NCBI GenBank assembly: GCA_033558025.1
Contig: JAUCEF010000005.1
Span: forward strand, 6,572,001 to 6,636,000
Direction of reading: 5' to 3'
Length of the DNA stretch: 64,000 nucleotides
From: Phytophthora sp. 'mugwort'
Lineage: Eukaryota; Oomycota; Peronosporomycetes; Peronosporales; Peronosporaceae
Within the stretch, counting starts at the first letter, position 1, and each line of letters opens with the position of its first letter. Positions 35,029 through 45,451 of this stretch are shown in pieces. The notes under the pieces were generated by a model. The model ran no database searches and was not told the origin of the DNA. It saw only the letters and a program-made list of their open reading frames with translations. Both the position numbers and the translations under genes were made by a program.

Positions 35029-35760
35029 ATGAGCGAGTACAAGAAAAGTGTTACGGCCTCGGGCGCCACACTGCTCTCAGAGCTGCCGCAGCGCGTGGCA
35101 CACGTGCAGGCGCTGGTGCAGCAGCACGCGACCGAGCGCGCGCCCTCCAAGTTGCGCAGCAAGTTCGCGCAGTCAGTGTTGGCGGCCCCTGCGGCCGTGA
35201 GTTCCAACGGCGACGTTCAGGCGCTGTTGACGGTTGTGGGGGACGAGGTGGCGCAGCTCATGAGCGCCATCCAGCTGCTGCAACTGTGGATTCAACTGCG
35301 TGTGCCTAAGGTCGAGGACGGCAACAACTTTGGCGTGGAGGTGCAGAAGTACGCCTACGTGCACCTAAAGGAAGCGCTCGAGAAGTGGCAGAAGACGTGG
35401 GACACGTTGGCAGACTATAGCTCGGCGCGTGCCACGGCCGTGGAGAAGCTCAACGCCAAGGCCAGCTCTGAGACCAGCACGACGACCACCGTCACTTCCT
35501 CGAAGGGCGGCAAGGACGGTGACGAGGAGAAGAGCGTCACGGCCAAGGTGGAGAAGCAGAGCAACGCTGGCAGCAAGGCGCCTGAGGACGCCATCGCTGC
35601 GGTCGTCGAACTCGACGTCAAATGGTACTTTAACCTTTTGCGTGCGCTTGAGGGCGTGCGCGACCAGTACATAGTGACGGAGGACGTCATTACCAAGAAC
35701 AAGGAGAAGATCGAGCTGCCGCGCGGCAAGAACGACCGCGCCGGATTCAACATGTTCTAG
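35029..35760 (+). CDS. PA28 (11S) proteasome activator subunit
   Basis: PA28/REG heptamers cap the 20S proteasome and open its gate without ATP. 243 residues, no intron; human subunits are 239-254. After an N-terminal helix (LLSELPQRVAHVQALVQQHA), the second helix runs into the activation loop IQLRVPKVEDGNNFGVEVQK, nearly the animal PA28-gamma loop. A Ser/Thr/Lys-rich, flexible insert (about residues 150-185) replaces the shorter animal loop. The C-terminal helices contain WYFNLLRALEGVRDQYIVTE and ITKNKEKIELPRGKN. The C-terminus ends in NMF, where animal subunits use a terminal aromatic or Tyr for docking. The frame is also open to 34969, but 35029 is chosen because homologues begin near this helix. 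Confidence 0.9.
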   Translation: MSEYKKSVTASGATLLSELPQRVAHVQALVQQHATERAPSKLRSKFAQSVLAAPAAVSSNGDVQALLTVVGDEVAQLMSAIQLLQLWIQLRVPKVEDGNNFGVEVQKYAYVHLKEALEKWQKTWDTLADYSSARATAVEKLNAKASSETSTTTTVTSSKGGKDGDEEKSVTAKVEKQSNAGSKAPEDAIAAVVELDVKWYFNLLRALEGVRDQYIVTEDVITKNKEKIELPRGKNDRAGFNMF

Positions 35761-36079
35761 ACGTGCCACAGAAGAAAAAGAAATAGTCGGTGCGTGAGTT
35801 TTTTAATAAGCTCATAATCTGTGTTGCGACCTGAAAGAAAGACGCAATAGGATTGACATTCACCACCTTCGTCGACTAGATTGGAGGATTAAGAAACACC
35901 GCCGTTGCGTATGCTAATTATTGAGGTGCATGTAATGCAATGATATCTCTGCTACTATTCTTGGTCGACGCGATTTGCCTTGCTAGTTTTTATTAATACT
36001 TGTCTTTTTGTGGTCACCAGGTTGTCCGCCATTCATCGCTGTAGCTTTATGCCTTGGTGAGTGATCTCGGCTCGTTGCG
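35761..36079. other. Intergenic, nothing recognised
   Basis: About 320 bases holding the PA28 3' end and the promoter of the EF-hand gene. AT-rich in the first half; no element identified. Confidence 0.4.
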
Positions 36080-39000
36080 ATGTCGACAGCGCCTTCGCCT
36101 CGGAAACCGAATGGGTCGACGCCGCGGCTTCACCCGCGCGGCCCACCGCCATTGCACATAAGTCACGCCAATCCGCAGCCTGGCGCTTTGGCGGGTTACC
36201 CGTACGTGCCAGTCCCGCATCGCTCTCGAATGTCACCGCGACAGGTAAAACTCCAACGGATGGAGCCACCGCCGGCATACACAATCGCAATTCCACTGCG
36301 TGATCAGGTGTCGACCAATTTTCGCCACGAGCTTTTCCAGTTTCATCAACTCTTGCGCGACGCCATTGAGGCACATGCTCAGGACGACCTACAGCATGTC
36401 AATTCCCAACGGTCTGCAGGAATTTCGCGCGATCGCCGCTTATTGGGACTCCTAACAAGTGATCGCGGGGATGCTCTGCTCAAGGAGTTTTTTGTGCACT
36501 GGCAGCGGCTTCTAAGAAAATCAAGCGTCATAGATGGCGCCTCTCCAAGTGACGATGACGGCTCCATGCTCTGGGACGTACTCGAGACGTTCTTTTCCAA
36601 CCTTCCACTCGTGGTGTCAGAGGGCGAATTGGGCGGTACTACCACTCCGAAAACATTTTTTCGCTACATCGACTCGCTTAAATCCCTACGTGATTTACTA
36701 ATTGCGCTCCTCTTTAAGCGTCCAACACAAAAGGCAAATGACCCTTTTCAAAACGATAGTGACGAAGAGAGTGCGTGTGGATTGCAATCGACAATTGGAC
36801 TTGGCTTTGGCTTACAGTTTAACGTTGGCAATGATAGGTCCTCACTACAGTCTGCACGGCAGCCATCTTCCACGTATCGATCCAAGGAACGCAGCACTCC
36901 GTTTTATGTATATTGCCAGCAGTTGGAGAATGAATTGGAGGCGCTGCGTCGACGAGTTCCGCACCGAAGGCCCCGCAGTCCAGGCGTCGTCGCTGGGGTT
37001 TTGGGTGATGTCGGACTCATGCAGGACAACACGGTCATGCTTTTGCTCGACTTTTGGAGTTTACCTCACGAGGAGCGTCTGGCATTTTTCTGCCAGATTG
37101 CCAGTCAGGCAAACGAGCAGGACACGAGTGCCATCCTACACGTTTTCCTTGACAATTGCACCTCACATATTTTCATGCAGACTTGGGAGGCACTGCAGCA
37201 ATCCCCACAATTCCGGAAGATTTTCCGAGAAACAAAACTGACTGAGCTTGAGCCAGCAGTCGATGAGGGAGTCACGTTGCACAACGAAGTTACTGAGAGT
37301 AACAAGGAGCAGGAGAAAACAACGCTTGAGATCGACACGACCGATGTGGAGAAGCCCTTGGGCTGGCGAGGATCGCCGCGTGGCGTCAGGAAACGCGGAC
37401 GGCGCTCCACTCGATTTGTCGACCTCAACGGGATTACTGAGGCTTATGACTACACTGAAAATGGCGGAGAAAGCTCGGACGAGAACGACGACGAGTTCAA
37501 GAACGGCCGTGGCGGCTCGACTCACGATAGTCCTCGCTCTCAGAAGTTTACAGTTCGTGAGCAAGGGCGGCTTTCTCTATCTGACGCTAGTGCTCCTCCT
37601 GCCGAGGAACCCCAAAGAGTTCGACACAGCTCGTTTCATCGGAGTGACCGTAGTCACAGGCGGCTTAAGACACCAGTTGACAGAGAATCCGTGCCATTGC
37701 TTGAACGTCTTCATAATGATCTCACGGAGATGATCAAGATGGAGAACGGACCGGATGTGCGTGTCATGGATGCGGTTTGGCAACTGCTTGAGGCGCTTGA
37801 CGGCCACCGAATGCACGAATCCAAGAGTGGGTACCACCGCCGTCACGCACCACTACCCGCCTCCGCAGCAGTCATGCTACAGCCTCAGCAGCAGCAGGTC
37901 ATCAACCAAACCCCACGAGCATCCATACGTACGCCTCTCTCAGGAGAGCAGCAGTTCCTCATGAAGCTAGACCAACTTCAATCCATGCTAGTCACGTTAG
38001 GCGATGTACGTATTCACACCATGAGCACCGAGACGATCACTGGTGCCTATCGACGCATCCCAATCCTCGCTAAATTATTTGCAACACTCAGGGACACAAG
38101 CTTAGGTGCGGCTGGTGTCGACACAGCAGGCGGGGGTATGTCGAAAATTGTCGGCAGTTACGGTAAGGCACAGCATCTGGCAAGCGCGTGGCAAGATGCA
38201 AAAGATAAAATTCTCAATCCTTTGCCAACACCACCCAAAATGCAGCCAACCACAAACATTGATAATATTCGCGAAGATGTCGAGGCCATGGGTTTACTGC
38301 TTGTCAAGTTCAGCAAATTTGTCCGGAGCTTGGCTCCACTTGTCGACAATGAAGATTCGGCGCCCAGCAATGTGAGCGCCAGCGACGACGTATTAATCGT
38401 CATGGATCTTGCAACGAAACTTGAAAATGCTGGCGCACTTTCCGAAGCCCCTGCGGCTGTCAACGGCGAAGATGGAGGCAAGCGTCGTCTCTCACTAGCT
38501 GTCGACCGTGAGCTACCAATAATTCTTGCAGTGCAATCGCTTGCCCGTTCAAACGATTTTGACGTTGTCTCTCAGTTGATTGAAGCAGCCGTGGAGGGTA
38601 AAATGACTCGTGCGCGGATTATTGAAGCCGGAACGAATGGTGAAGAGGAAGATGGGGACACGGTAGCTATGGACGGCGATGAAGAAGTGATGAGGATCGT
38701 GAAAAATCTACGACGTACGTCATCGAAGGCCGCTCAGATGGAAGAGGCGCAAGATCAAATGCACGTGCAAACACAAGGTGGAGGAAGCCAAAAACCTTCA
38801 GGTGAAGGTGAGGCCACTGTCGCTGCGGCTCTTCGCGTAGGTAAAACAGATATCCCGATGAACATCAGGAATACAGCAGCGCTGCGTGGAGTCAAGCTCT
38901 TTAGTGCGGATATCCTCTTGCGCATTGTCAATCAGGTGAGTTTGCAGACTGTTTGCGTTGCAGGAATGATGTCTAATTTTTGGCTGGTGGCTTAGCTTTA

Positions 39001-40900
39001 TCGTGACAATTACGAGGGCATGGTGTCGACGCTACAGTATGGCAGTCGTCGTATGGAGTTCAGCGAGTTCATTTACGATTGGCACATTCGAAAGTACGGA
39101 CTCAAGACCCTTGCACAGCGCCACCTGCTTAAGCTTATTCAGTCTCTTCGGAAGCACGAGAAAAAGGTTTTCCAATGCCAACTGTACGATGTTGTATTGC
39201 TGTTTTCGCTTCAGCAACTGTGCTCATAATTTCGCTGATTATTGGTGTAGGTGCCTGCGGTTCATGGGCATTCAAATATCCTCTTCATTGTCATATTTTA
39301 TTTTTCACATTTCATGGATGTCTCTGTGATGCAGTTTTCCTTAACTCGGTTGATTCGCCTCTTTGCTGCCTTTTCTTCGATTTTCTTTCTTTACAGCCCC
39401 CTAGGTTTCCACGAGCACAAATTCGTTTTGGTACAGTGACAATATTGTGTTTTATGGGAACGCAAAAACAACTTACGCGTAAGGCTTCATATTATGTAGG
39501 GATTGCTGAGTCGATGGTCTCTCGGGACGTTCTTGGGTAGTTCCAAGCACCGTGTCGAGATACCAAAGCGAGAATTCAAGATACGCATCACGTTTGCACT
39601 ATTGACTGTGCAAGAAGCACTCCGAGAACGGTTTGGCGTGTATGCTCGCGGAATGGATGCGCTCGCAGAACGTATCCGAGCAAAGGCGTGTCCACGCGAC
39701 GAAGAGTTTCTTCGAGAAAGTGACCTGCTAACGCTTTGTGTGGAAGAGTTTGGGTCACAGCGATCATTACTGGAGAAAGTTCTTGGAGCTGTGTACCAAG
39801 CGGGTGATATCAATGGCGATGGTAGCCTTGAGTTCGACGAGTTTGCGTCCGTGGTCACTCACTTGTCTCCTACGGTGGACGACCGGTTCCTGCAGAAGGT
39901 ATTTGAGGCAGCTCATGACTTTGCGAAGCCACACAGAATCTCTTTCGCACGATTCCTGGACGTCATCCTGCTTGAGAAGGTACTTAGCCCAGCACCTCTG
40001 AGTGCTGCAGCTACGGGCATCGCGAGAGCCAAAAACGCCGCCGCTGCAGCCAGTGGAGTTGGCGGATCTAGCTCCGTAGCTACTGGCAGTTCTCAGTCAT
40101 CGAACAATGCTTCGAAAGCAGTTCTTCAAGATGAACAAGAGGAGGCGTACCAGTTCGAGTTGCTTCGAGAAACGTGGACTCATGATCGTGAAGCTGTGAC
40201 GCTGGTGCTGCAAACGAGTATCACCCATGCCCCCACTGCGAAAACCTTGACCTTCCGTGTGGCTTTCTTGGATCAGTTACTTGATCGGCGCGTCGATGCA
40301 AAGACGGCGTGGCTGTGCCACCGACAGATCATGCGCGAGATTGCACGCTACCAGCACCTGGATGCTGATCAAATAGCCGGGTTACGCCGGAAGGAGCAGC
40401 AGTTCAAGAAGACTGTACGCGCAATTCGAAATGCTCAACGGCTGAGTGCACTCTTCACAGCGAATCCTGCTCTTCAAGAACCAGTTGCAGATGAAGCTGG
40501 CACCCCTGAAGCTTCTGATGTCGACACTCTCGAGCCTCCAGCAACTCCTCCAAACTATGCAGCGGCAGTACGGCTATCGCTCGATACACAAACGACTGGA
40601 ATGTCCAACGTCGCGGATGTGGCTGCACTAGAAAACGAGCTGCGTGAGACATTCCTTGAGAGAGCAGATGAAGCCGCGATCGAGGACTACATGGCGGCTA
40701 TGCAGCATCTGCGTCGCGTGAGCATCAAGCAGCAAGCGCTGCAACTGCAATTCGAGTCGCGTGAAGAGCTGAGTGTGTCAAGGATCGAGGAATCCGTGCC
40801 CGAAGGAAACGAGGAGAACGAAACAGACGACGACGATGCCGACGGCAGCAAGGACGACGAAGCCGAGTATGACGGTGACGAGGTAGTCGGACCATCGTAA
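36080..40900 (+). CDS. Large EF-hand protein, unknown function
   Basis: Proposed exons 36080-38935, 38996-39166 and 39500-40900 (about 1,475 residues), all joined in phase 0. The N-terminus is Pro-rich and disordered (PRGPPPLHISHANPQPG). It is followed by a helical region resembling no family I know, an acidic/Ser-rich middle (ENGGESSDENDDEFKNG), and further helical parts. The last exon holds one canonical EF-hand loop, DINGDGSLEFDE (about residues 1112-1123), preceded by a helix and followed by a second, degenerate EF-like pair (AAHDFAKPHRISFARFLDV). The C-terminus is strongly acidic. The second intron would be 333 bases, unusually long here; an extra small exon at 39397-39430 has good splice sites but breaks the frame. 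A calcium-regulated cytoskeletal or flagellar protein is possible but unproven. Confidence 0.7.
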
Positions 40901-41223
40901 CCTAAAGCTCACATTAATCTGAAGTGAAGATGGATAAACTTTACAAAGTATCTCGTCTCATGGATAATTTTATGGATTAAGGCAGGAAACCTGCCATTAT
41001 GAAACAGCAAGATCAACAACAGCACGCAAAATATAAAACCCCTTTTTCATAGTTGCTATTACTACACCAATGTAGATTTTCTTCTTGTTTCTCTGCAAGG
41101 AAGGGGTGACAGTACGAAAAGGAAAATAGGAAAGAAAAAGCGAAATGGCAGTTGACAAAGCACCCGATCCACCACCTGGGCAAGCATACTCGCGCTCACA
41201 GATCTGGTGTCGGGGTCTGCAGC
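40901..41223. other. Convergent 3' region
   Basis: About 320 bases between the stops of the EF-hand gene (plus) and AdoMetDC (minus). Both 3' UTRs must fit here, so the transcripts probably approach or overlap. Otherwise empty. Confidence 0.45.
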
Positions 41224-42387
41224 CTAGGCGAACGAAGGAGAGCGGATCTTTTGCACTGCGCGGCTGAGCACGGGCTTGTCCGACTGCGAGAAATTGGCCA
41301 TGCGGCACATGTAGTCACCCTCGAACGTGGCCTGCGTGTGTCCGCCCTTGCGCTTGTACAACAGATCGTCGTCGATCTTGATCGTGTCCTCCGCAAACAT
41401 GTTGTTGCCCTTGGCTGACTCAAGCGCGTTGCGGTCCGTGTACACACTCACCGAGTACTTGGCCGGACGGAAGCAACGCAGCACGTTCTTAAGCAGCGAC
41501 TCGTACGAGCGAAGACGCGCGTTGGTCTCGAAACTCACGTAGCTACAGTGGCTCTCAGGGGTGATGTGGATCGTGTAGTACGCATCGAATAGGATGCCAT
41601 TCATTGAGTACCCACAGGGGTCGAAGGCAAAGTCGTCGATCACGGCACCAGGCACGAGGTCACGGATACCGCTCTCGATCGTCATGCGACGAGAAGTCAA
41701 GGTGCTGTCGTCATCCTTGAAGAATTGCTTGGCCACGCTCGGGTGCATGTCCTGCATGAGCACGTGGAGCGTGCTCTCGTTGGCACCGGGCTCCTCCATA
41801 GCGTAGTTGTGCGTCAGCGCACCGGGCTGCTCATGGATGTCGGCATCCCAGGCGTAGATGTACCAGTGATCATGATTCAGTGGACCCAAAACGTGAGCCG
41901 AGCCGTCCGGGAAGTACGAGCTGAGGAATGCCACCTCGGTCTGGAAGCTGGTGTGCGGGTACTTTTGCTCCTCTGGGAAAGTGTAGTTCTTGCGGGAGTA
42001 GTTGACCCACTCGATCTCAAGACCGAGGCGCTCCGAGAAGGTCTTGATGTAAGGCAGACACTTGAGCAGCGTGGTGGTGCCGCACGTCTTGAGCACGATC
42101 TTGTGCGCGTAGATGAACATGGAGCTCTCGGACAACACGTACGCGTCGATGTGCTCGTTGCTCGTCCGAGACAGGATCTGGCACTGTCCCGCCTCCAGCA
42201 TTTCGTCGAGATCGTGGCGCGGCACCTCGCGTAAGCCACGGACGTGGCCAACGCCGAGCTTGAAGTCGATCTCGAGGTTCTTCTCAGGGCCCTCGAACGT
42301 GTTGGGCACAGTGTCCGAGGCCTCCGACTGAGTCGAGCTCGTCTCGTCGTCGTGGAGCTTGATGGGTTCTGGGAACGTGTGCGTCAT
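41224..42387 (-). CDS. S-adenosylmethionine decarboxylase proenzyme
   Basis: Makes decarboxylated AdoMet, the aminopropyl donor for spermidine and spermine, in the cytosol. 387 residues, intronless, close to the usual 330-390. The proenzyme cleaves itself between Glu87 and Ser88 in VLSESSMFIY; Ser88 becomes the pyruvoyl cofactor. Other conserved parts are KTCGTTTLL (Cys102, matching the catalytic Cys), YSRKNYTFPEEQKYPH and DDFAFDPCGYSMNGI, and the TPESHCSYVSFETN region supplies the conserved Ser/His pair. An N-terminal extension of about 25 residues is Ser/Thr/Asp-rich. The frame is open further upstream to 42474 but without ATG, so 42387 is the start. The leader contains a 34-codon upstream ORF (42514-42410), suggesting translational control as in other eukaryotes. 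Confidence 0.93.
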   Translation of the reverse strand: MTHTFPEPIKLHDDETSSTQSEASDTVPNTFEGPEKNLEIDFKLGVGHVRGLREVPRHDLDEMLEAGQCQILSRTSNEHIDAYVLSESSMFIYAHKIVLKTCGTTTLLKCLPYIKTFSERLGLEIEWVNYSRKNYTFPEEQKYPHTSFQTEVAFLSSYFPDGSAHVLGPLNHDHWYIYAWDADIHEQPGALTHNYAMEEPGANESTLHVLMQDMHPSVAKQFFKDDDSTLTSRRMTIESGIRDLVPGAVIDDFAFDPCGYSMNGILFDAYYTIHITPESHCSYVSFETNARLRSYESLLKNVLRCFRPAKYSVSVYTDRNALESAKGNNMFAEDTIKIDDDLLYKRKGGHTQATFEGDYMCRMANFSQSDKPVLSRAVQKIRSPSFA

Positions 42388-42409
42388 CTTAGGGGTCGGA
42401 TTGGGCCTG

Positions 42410-42514
42410 TTAAGCAGGGTCGTCGCACGCGCCGATGTAGAAAAAACCCGTGAAGATGGTGGTGGGGTCAACAATGTCGTCGCTGCTGGTAAAAAGCGGG
42501 TCTACCAACAGCAT
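42410..42514 (-). promoter_or_regulatory. Upstream ORF in the AdoMetDC leader
   Basis: ATG at 42514 opens 34 codons (starting MLLVDPLFTSSDDIVD) and stops at 42410, 22 bases before the main start at 42387. Plant and animal AdoMetDC mRNAs use upstream ORFs to sense polyamines. The peptide here is not recognisably similar to those. It counts as a leader ORF only if transcription starts upstream of 42514 and the leader is not spliced. Confidence 0.45.
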
Positions 42515-43712
42515 GAACAACGTGGCGGTCTGGCTCAACTGGAGCTGGCGGAAGGGGGAGGAGAGAGAGGAAGAAGGGCGAGCGGAGTGCTTTCTTTCTT
42601 TCTTTCCTTAAGTCCAGGACGGCGACGGGCAGGGGCGGAGGTAGCACGGAGGTGAAGAACAACACCGGCACAAACGAACGGCAGGCACGAGGCAAGTTTC
42701 GGAATGACAGCTAAACGAGTGGCGGCAAAAGGCGGATCCGCCGGCTTTTTTGTGACGTCGCCAAAAAAGCACAGTTTTGGGGGCGCAAATGGGCATAGTC
42801 GTTGCGCAACTGAGGTTTTTCGCAACACAATCCAAGGTTTTATGCTGCGCACCACACAATTTGGACGCGGATCTTCAGACTTCCAGAAGCCGTTTCACGT
42901 GACGAAGTGCGACTTACTTGGCCCTAGTATGCTGTTTAACCGCAAAAAAAACACTTTTCCCACCAAGGAGGCGGCAAGATTTGGATCTTGCACCGTGTTG
43001 TCAACTGGTGTGACGCGACGGTATCTTCAGCCGGGCGCAGAAATGTCTTGGTCTGAGTATACCGTGGGCTAAACTGACGCCGTGTCAGCAATCACGGCTC
43101 CGTCGGCTCAACACGGACATGCCTGCAAGGGGAACTTGCTTCGGTGGCAGCAGTAGCAAGGCAAGACACACTCTTCGTGTGGGTGTCATCTTGTGTACAG
43201 TACATGCTGTTTTGCATAGCCTCTGCGCTAAAGTAGGCCTCGGTAGATATGCGCTCGAACCACCACAACAATTTCCGACGCATTCAACACCGGGAAACGG
43301 CTTCGTGGTTTTGCAACCATTGTGTCGGCATGCAACGTGTTTGGGGGGGGGGGGGTACCACGTCCGCATCTCCTTAACGAATTGGCCATGCAACCGCTGC
43401 GCAGCTAGTCTGTCATGGATTTCTCTCCGCGAGCAGGACACCATACCGGGGCGCAGTTAAGAGACCAGCAAGTTACTATGGTGACAAGCTGGAGGCGTCG
43501 TTACGAGCGAAGCCTTGCCTGATTAAGCATTTTTCAGTACATGTAGTCGAACCAGGGTGCTATTCTTCCATGCTACTGCCGCCACCTCGTCACTGCTTCG
43601 CGGCAGTTTTGTAGTCCTAGGACGACGTACTACGTCTTAACGCTATGTCTTCTCGCTGCTCTAATAAGTCAAAAGTCCTTCAACTGCGTTGCCAAGGTGT
43701 ATTTATCAACGG
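42515..43712. other. Intergenic region, 1.2 kb
   Basis: Lies between the AdoMetDC 5' end and the lectin gene's 3' end, both minus strand. A frame at 42704-43072 is open for 122 codons but has no homology I recognise and low-complexity Lys/Phe runs, so it is not called. A run of 14 G sits at 43341-43354. Confidence 0.45.
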
Positions 43713-45089
43713 TTATCTCTGCTCGACCGCCGTCGCCGTGTCCTCCGCCACTGGAATACAGTGCAGGATCTCTGCCTCTTGGTCGCTCTTTTGCTCGTCG
43801 TTTACGAAGTGCGGGTGATCACACAGCACAGGAGACGATATTTTGACCGTATAGCTGCACGTCTGCGTCTCCTTGACCGTCAGAATGTGGTGGCTCGTGC
43901 CGCCCTGACTGCAGTAATAAAACACCTTGGCCTTTCGCGGCGCATGGTTCTCAAACTCTTTGCAGAGCGTGCCGTGGTCATACAGCTCCAAATACGCGGG
44001 TCTTGACACATCATGAGTGGCGTCGATGTGCTCCGAGACCAACGCCGACCCCGAACGCTCCAGCTCACGGTTACCCGCTGCGTCAAACGCGCCCAGTGAG
44101 AATTCGGCCGTGATGCGGCCGTCTCCGTCCCGGTGGTACTGTCTCAATGAGCGTCCGAAACAGAACTCATAGGTCCACCAACCTTCGTTCCGCGTCACAC
44201 AAGTGCGAGCGTCTTCCAGAGGCTGAAGCAACGAACGTACCGTGAACAAGTCGTTATCGTCCGCGTCTGAGTGTTGCGGGTCACAAAACACCCTCGACCC
44301 CACCAAGAATGCAGCAATTTCGCGCGGATCTCCCGTCGGCGAGTCTCCTCTCCACTGCACAGCGGAGATGCCGTCGTCTCGTGACGTGGCCCTGCAGATA
44401 AACTGCACTTGGATCTGCTGTTCACGCTTGCCAAAAGTCTGGGTAAACAGCGGCTTGTGGTGATTTTTCACTCGATCATGTGTCTCCGGTATGGCGAACT
44501 GGTCGTACACAAGTGCAGGGCGACTGGAGTCCGATACGAACGCGCCGAGCTCCTCCACTTCATGACCGACCACTTCTTGCTTCCCTTTCACGTCGGCGCC
44601 TTCCCCTGCTGCATTTACTTGCACTTCCACGGGTCGCGTTGACGTTTCCCCTTCTGGAGATGCAGTTGTGAGACCCACACGACGTATCATTAGGCCCGGG
44701 CAGACTTCGTAGACCCAGTCGGCCTCCTTGTCCACGTACTGGACGCACTTGGGCTTCACCTTCTGCGCCGCGGCCCGACCGAAGCTCAGGAAGGCGGCAT
44801 TCTGCTCCTCCTCCTCCTTCTCCTGACTAGTCAGTGCATCTGATACGTCCGTTAGTTCGTCCTCTTCGACCACGACGGCAGAGGCCAGAGGCGGCAGGAA
44901 GCACTCGAACTGCTGCCCCGACTCGGTCATAATGAACTGCGACCGCATCCTCAAACCGTCCTCAGGCGGGGTGAAGCCCTCGCGTGTCGCATGCAGCTGC
45001 ACCACGTACGACGCGTCCAGTGAGGGTGCAAATGGCGCCGCGGAGGCCGCGCTTAGAGCACCTAGCGCCGCAAGGAACCGTCGCGTCAT
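43713..45089 (-). CDS. OS-9/ERLEC1-like ER lectin with two MRH domains
   Basis: These lectins recognise trimmed N-glycans on misfolded proteins and pass them to the ER-associated degradation ligase. 458 residues, single exon. The first 18 residues (MTRRFLAALGALSAASAA) are a signal peptide. A first, MRH-like region lies around residues 30-145 and has FIMTESGQQFECFLPP and ADWVYEVCPGLMIRR. A fuller MRH domain spans about 225-440 with QFICRATSRDDG, WWTYEFCFGRSLRQYHRDGD (from residue 304), and the closing TCSYTVKISSPVLCDHPHF. Two MRH domains resemble ERLEC1/XTP3-B more than OS-9. No HDEL/KDEL ends the protein, so ER retention would rest on partners. The listed frame begins with GTG one codon earlier; ATG at 45089 is used. 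Confidence 0.85.
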   Translation of the reverse strand: MTRRFLAALGALSAASAAPFAPSLDASYVVQLHATREGFTPPEDGLRMRSQFIMTESGQQFECFLPPLASAVVVEEDELTDVSDALTSQEKEEEEQNAAFLSFGRAAAQKVKPKCVQYVDKEADWVYEVCPGLMIRRVGLTTASPEGETSTRPVEVQVNAAGEGADVKGKQEVVGHEVEELGAFVSDSSRPALVYDQFAIPETHDRVKNHHKPLFTQTFGKREQQIQVQFICRATSRDDGISAVQWRGDSPTGDPREIAAFLVGSRVFCDPQHSDADDNDLFTVRSLLQPLEDARTCVTRNEGWWTYEFCFGRSLRQYHRDGDGRITAEFSLGAFDAAGNRELERSGSALVSEHIDATHDVSRPAYLELYDHGTLCKEFENHAPRKAKVFYYCSQGGTSHHILTVKETQTCSYTVKISSPVLCDHPHFVNDEQKSDQEAEILHCIPVAEDTATAVEQR

Positions 45090-45451
45090 CACCGTCTTGA
45101 TCGGAATCAGATTAGTGTCAATCTGATACTTTGGGCCAAAACAATGTAGCCATACTCGTATTAGATGCTGGTAAAGGCAACTTCAACTTTCTGTCGCGGA
45201 ATGTTGGTCCCATGAGTGTCAGTGATTGTCATTGCCGTCTCCAGCCATTGCGCACACTCCTGGCGTTATACGCGACGACTCGATGGTCGGGGCTAAATAA
45301 ACTCGGCCGCGACCGGTGCGAAACGCCCCACAAGGTCTTACGCTCAATAGTCAAGGCATTCAAGAGCTATAGAGGCTCAGGGGAAACTGACCCGCCGAGT
45401 GAAACAGCGAGAGAGGTGGAATCCTGTACTGCCCGAGACCATTCGCAGAGG
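45090..45451. promoter_or_regulatory. Divergent promoter of the lectin and the giant acidic gene
   Basis: About 360 bases between divergent start codons. The plus-strand frame is open across most of it, with an alternative in-frame ATG at 45212, so the boundary depends on which start the large gene uses. Confidence 0.4.

Noticed and set aside
35365..35769. 134-codon minus-strand frame
   Set aside because: Antisense of the PA28 coding sequence.
39397..39430. Extra 34-base exon in the EF-hand gene
   Set aside because: Splice sites are good, but inclusion shifts the frame into the following exon; kept as an alternative only.
42704..43072. 122-codon plus-strand frame upstream of AdoMetDC
   Set aside because: Low-complexity, no recognisable motif, and lies where the AdoMetDC promoter is expected.
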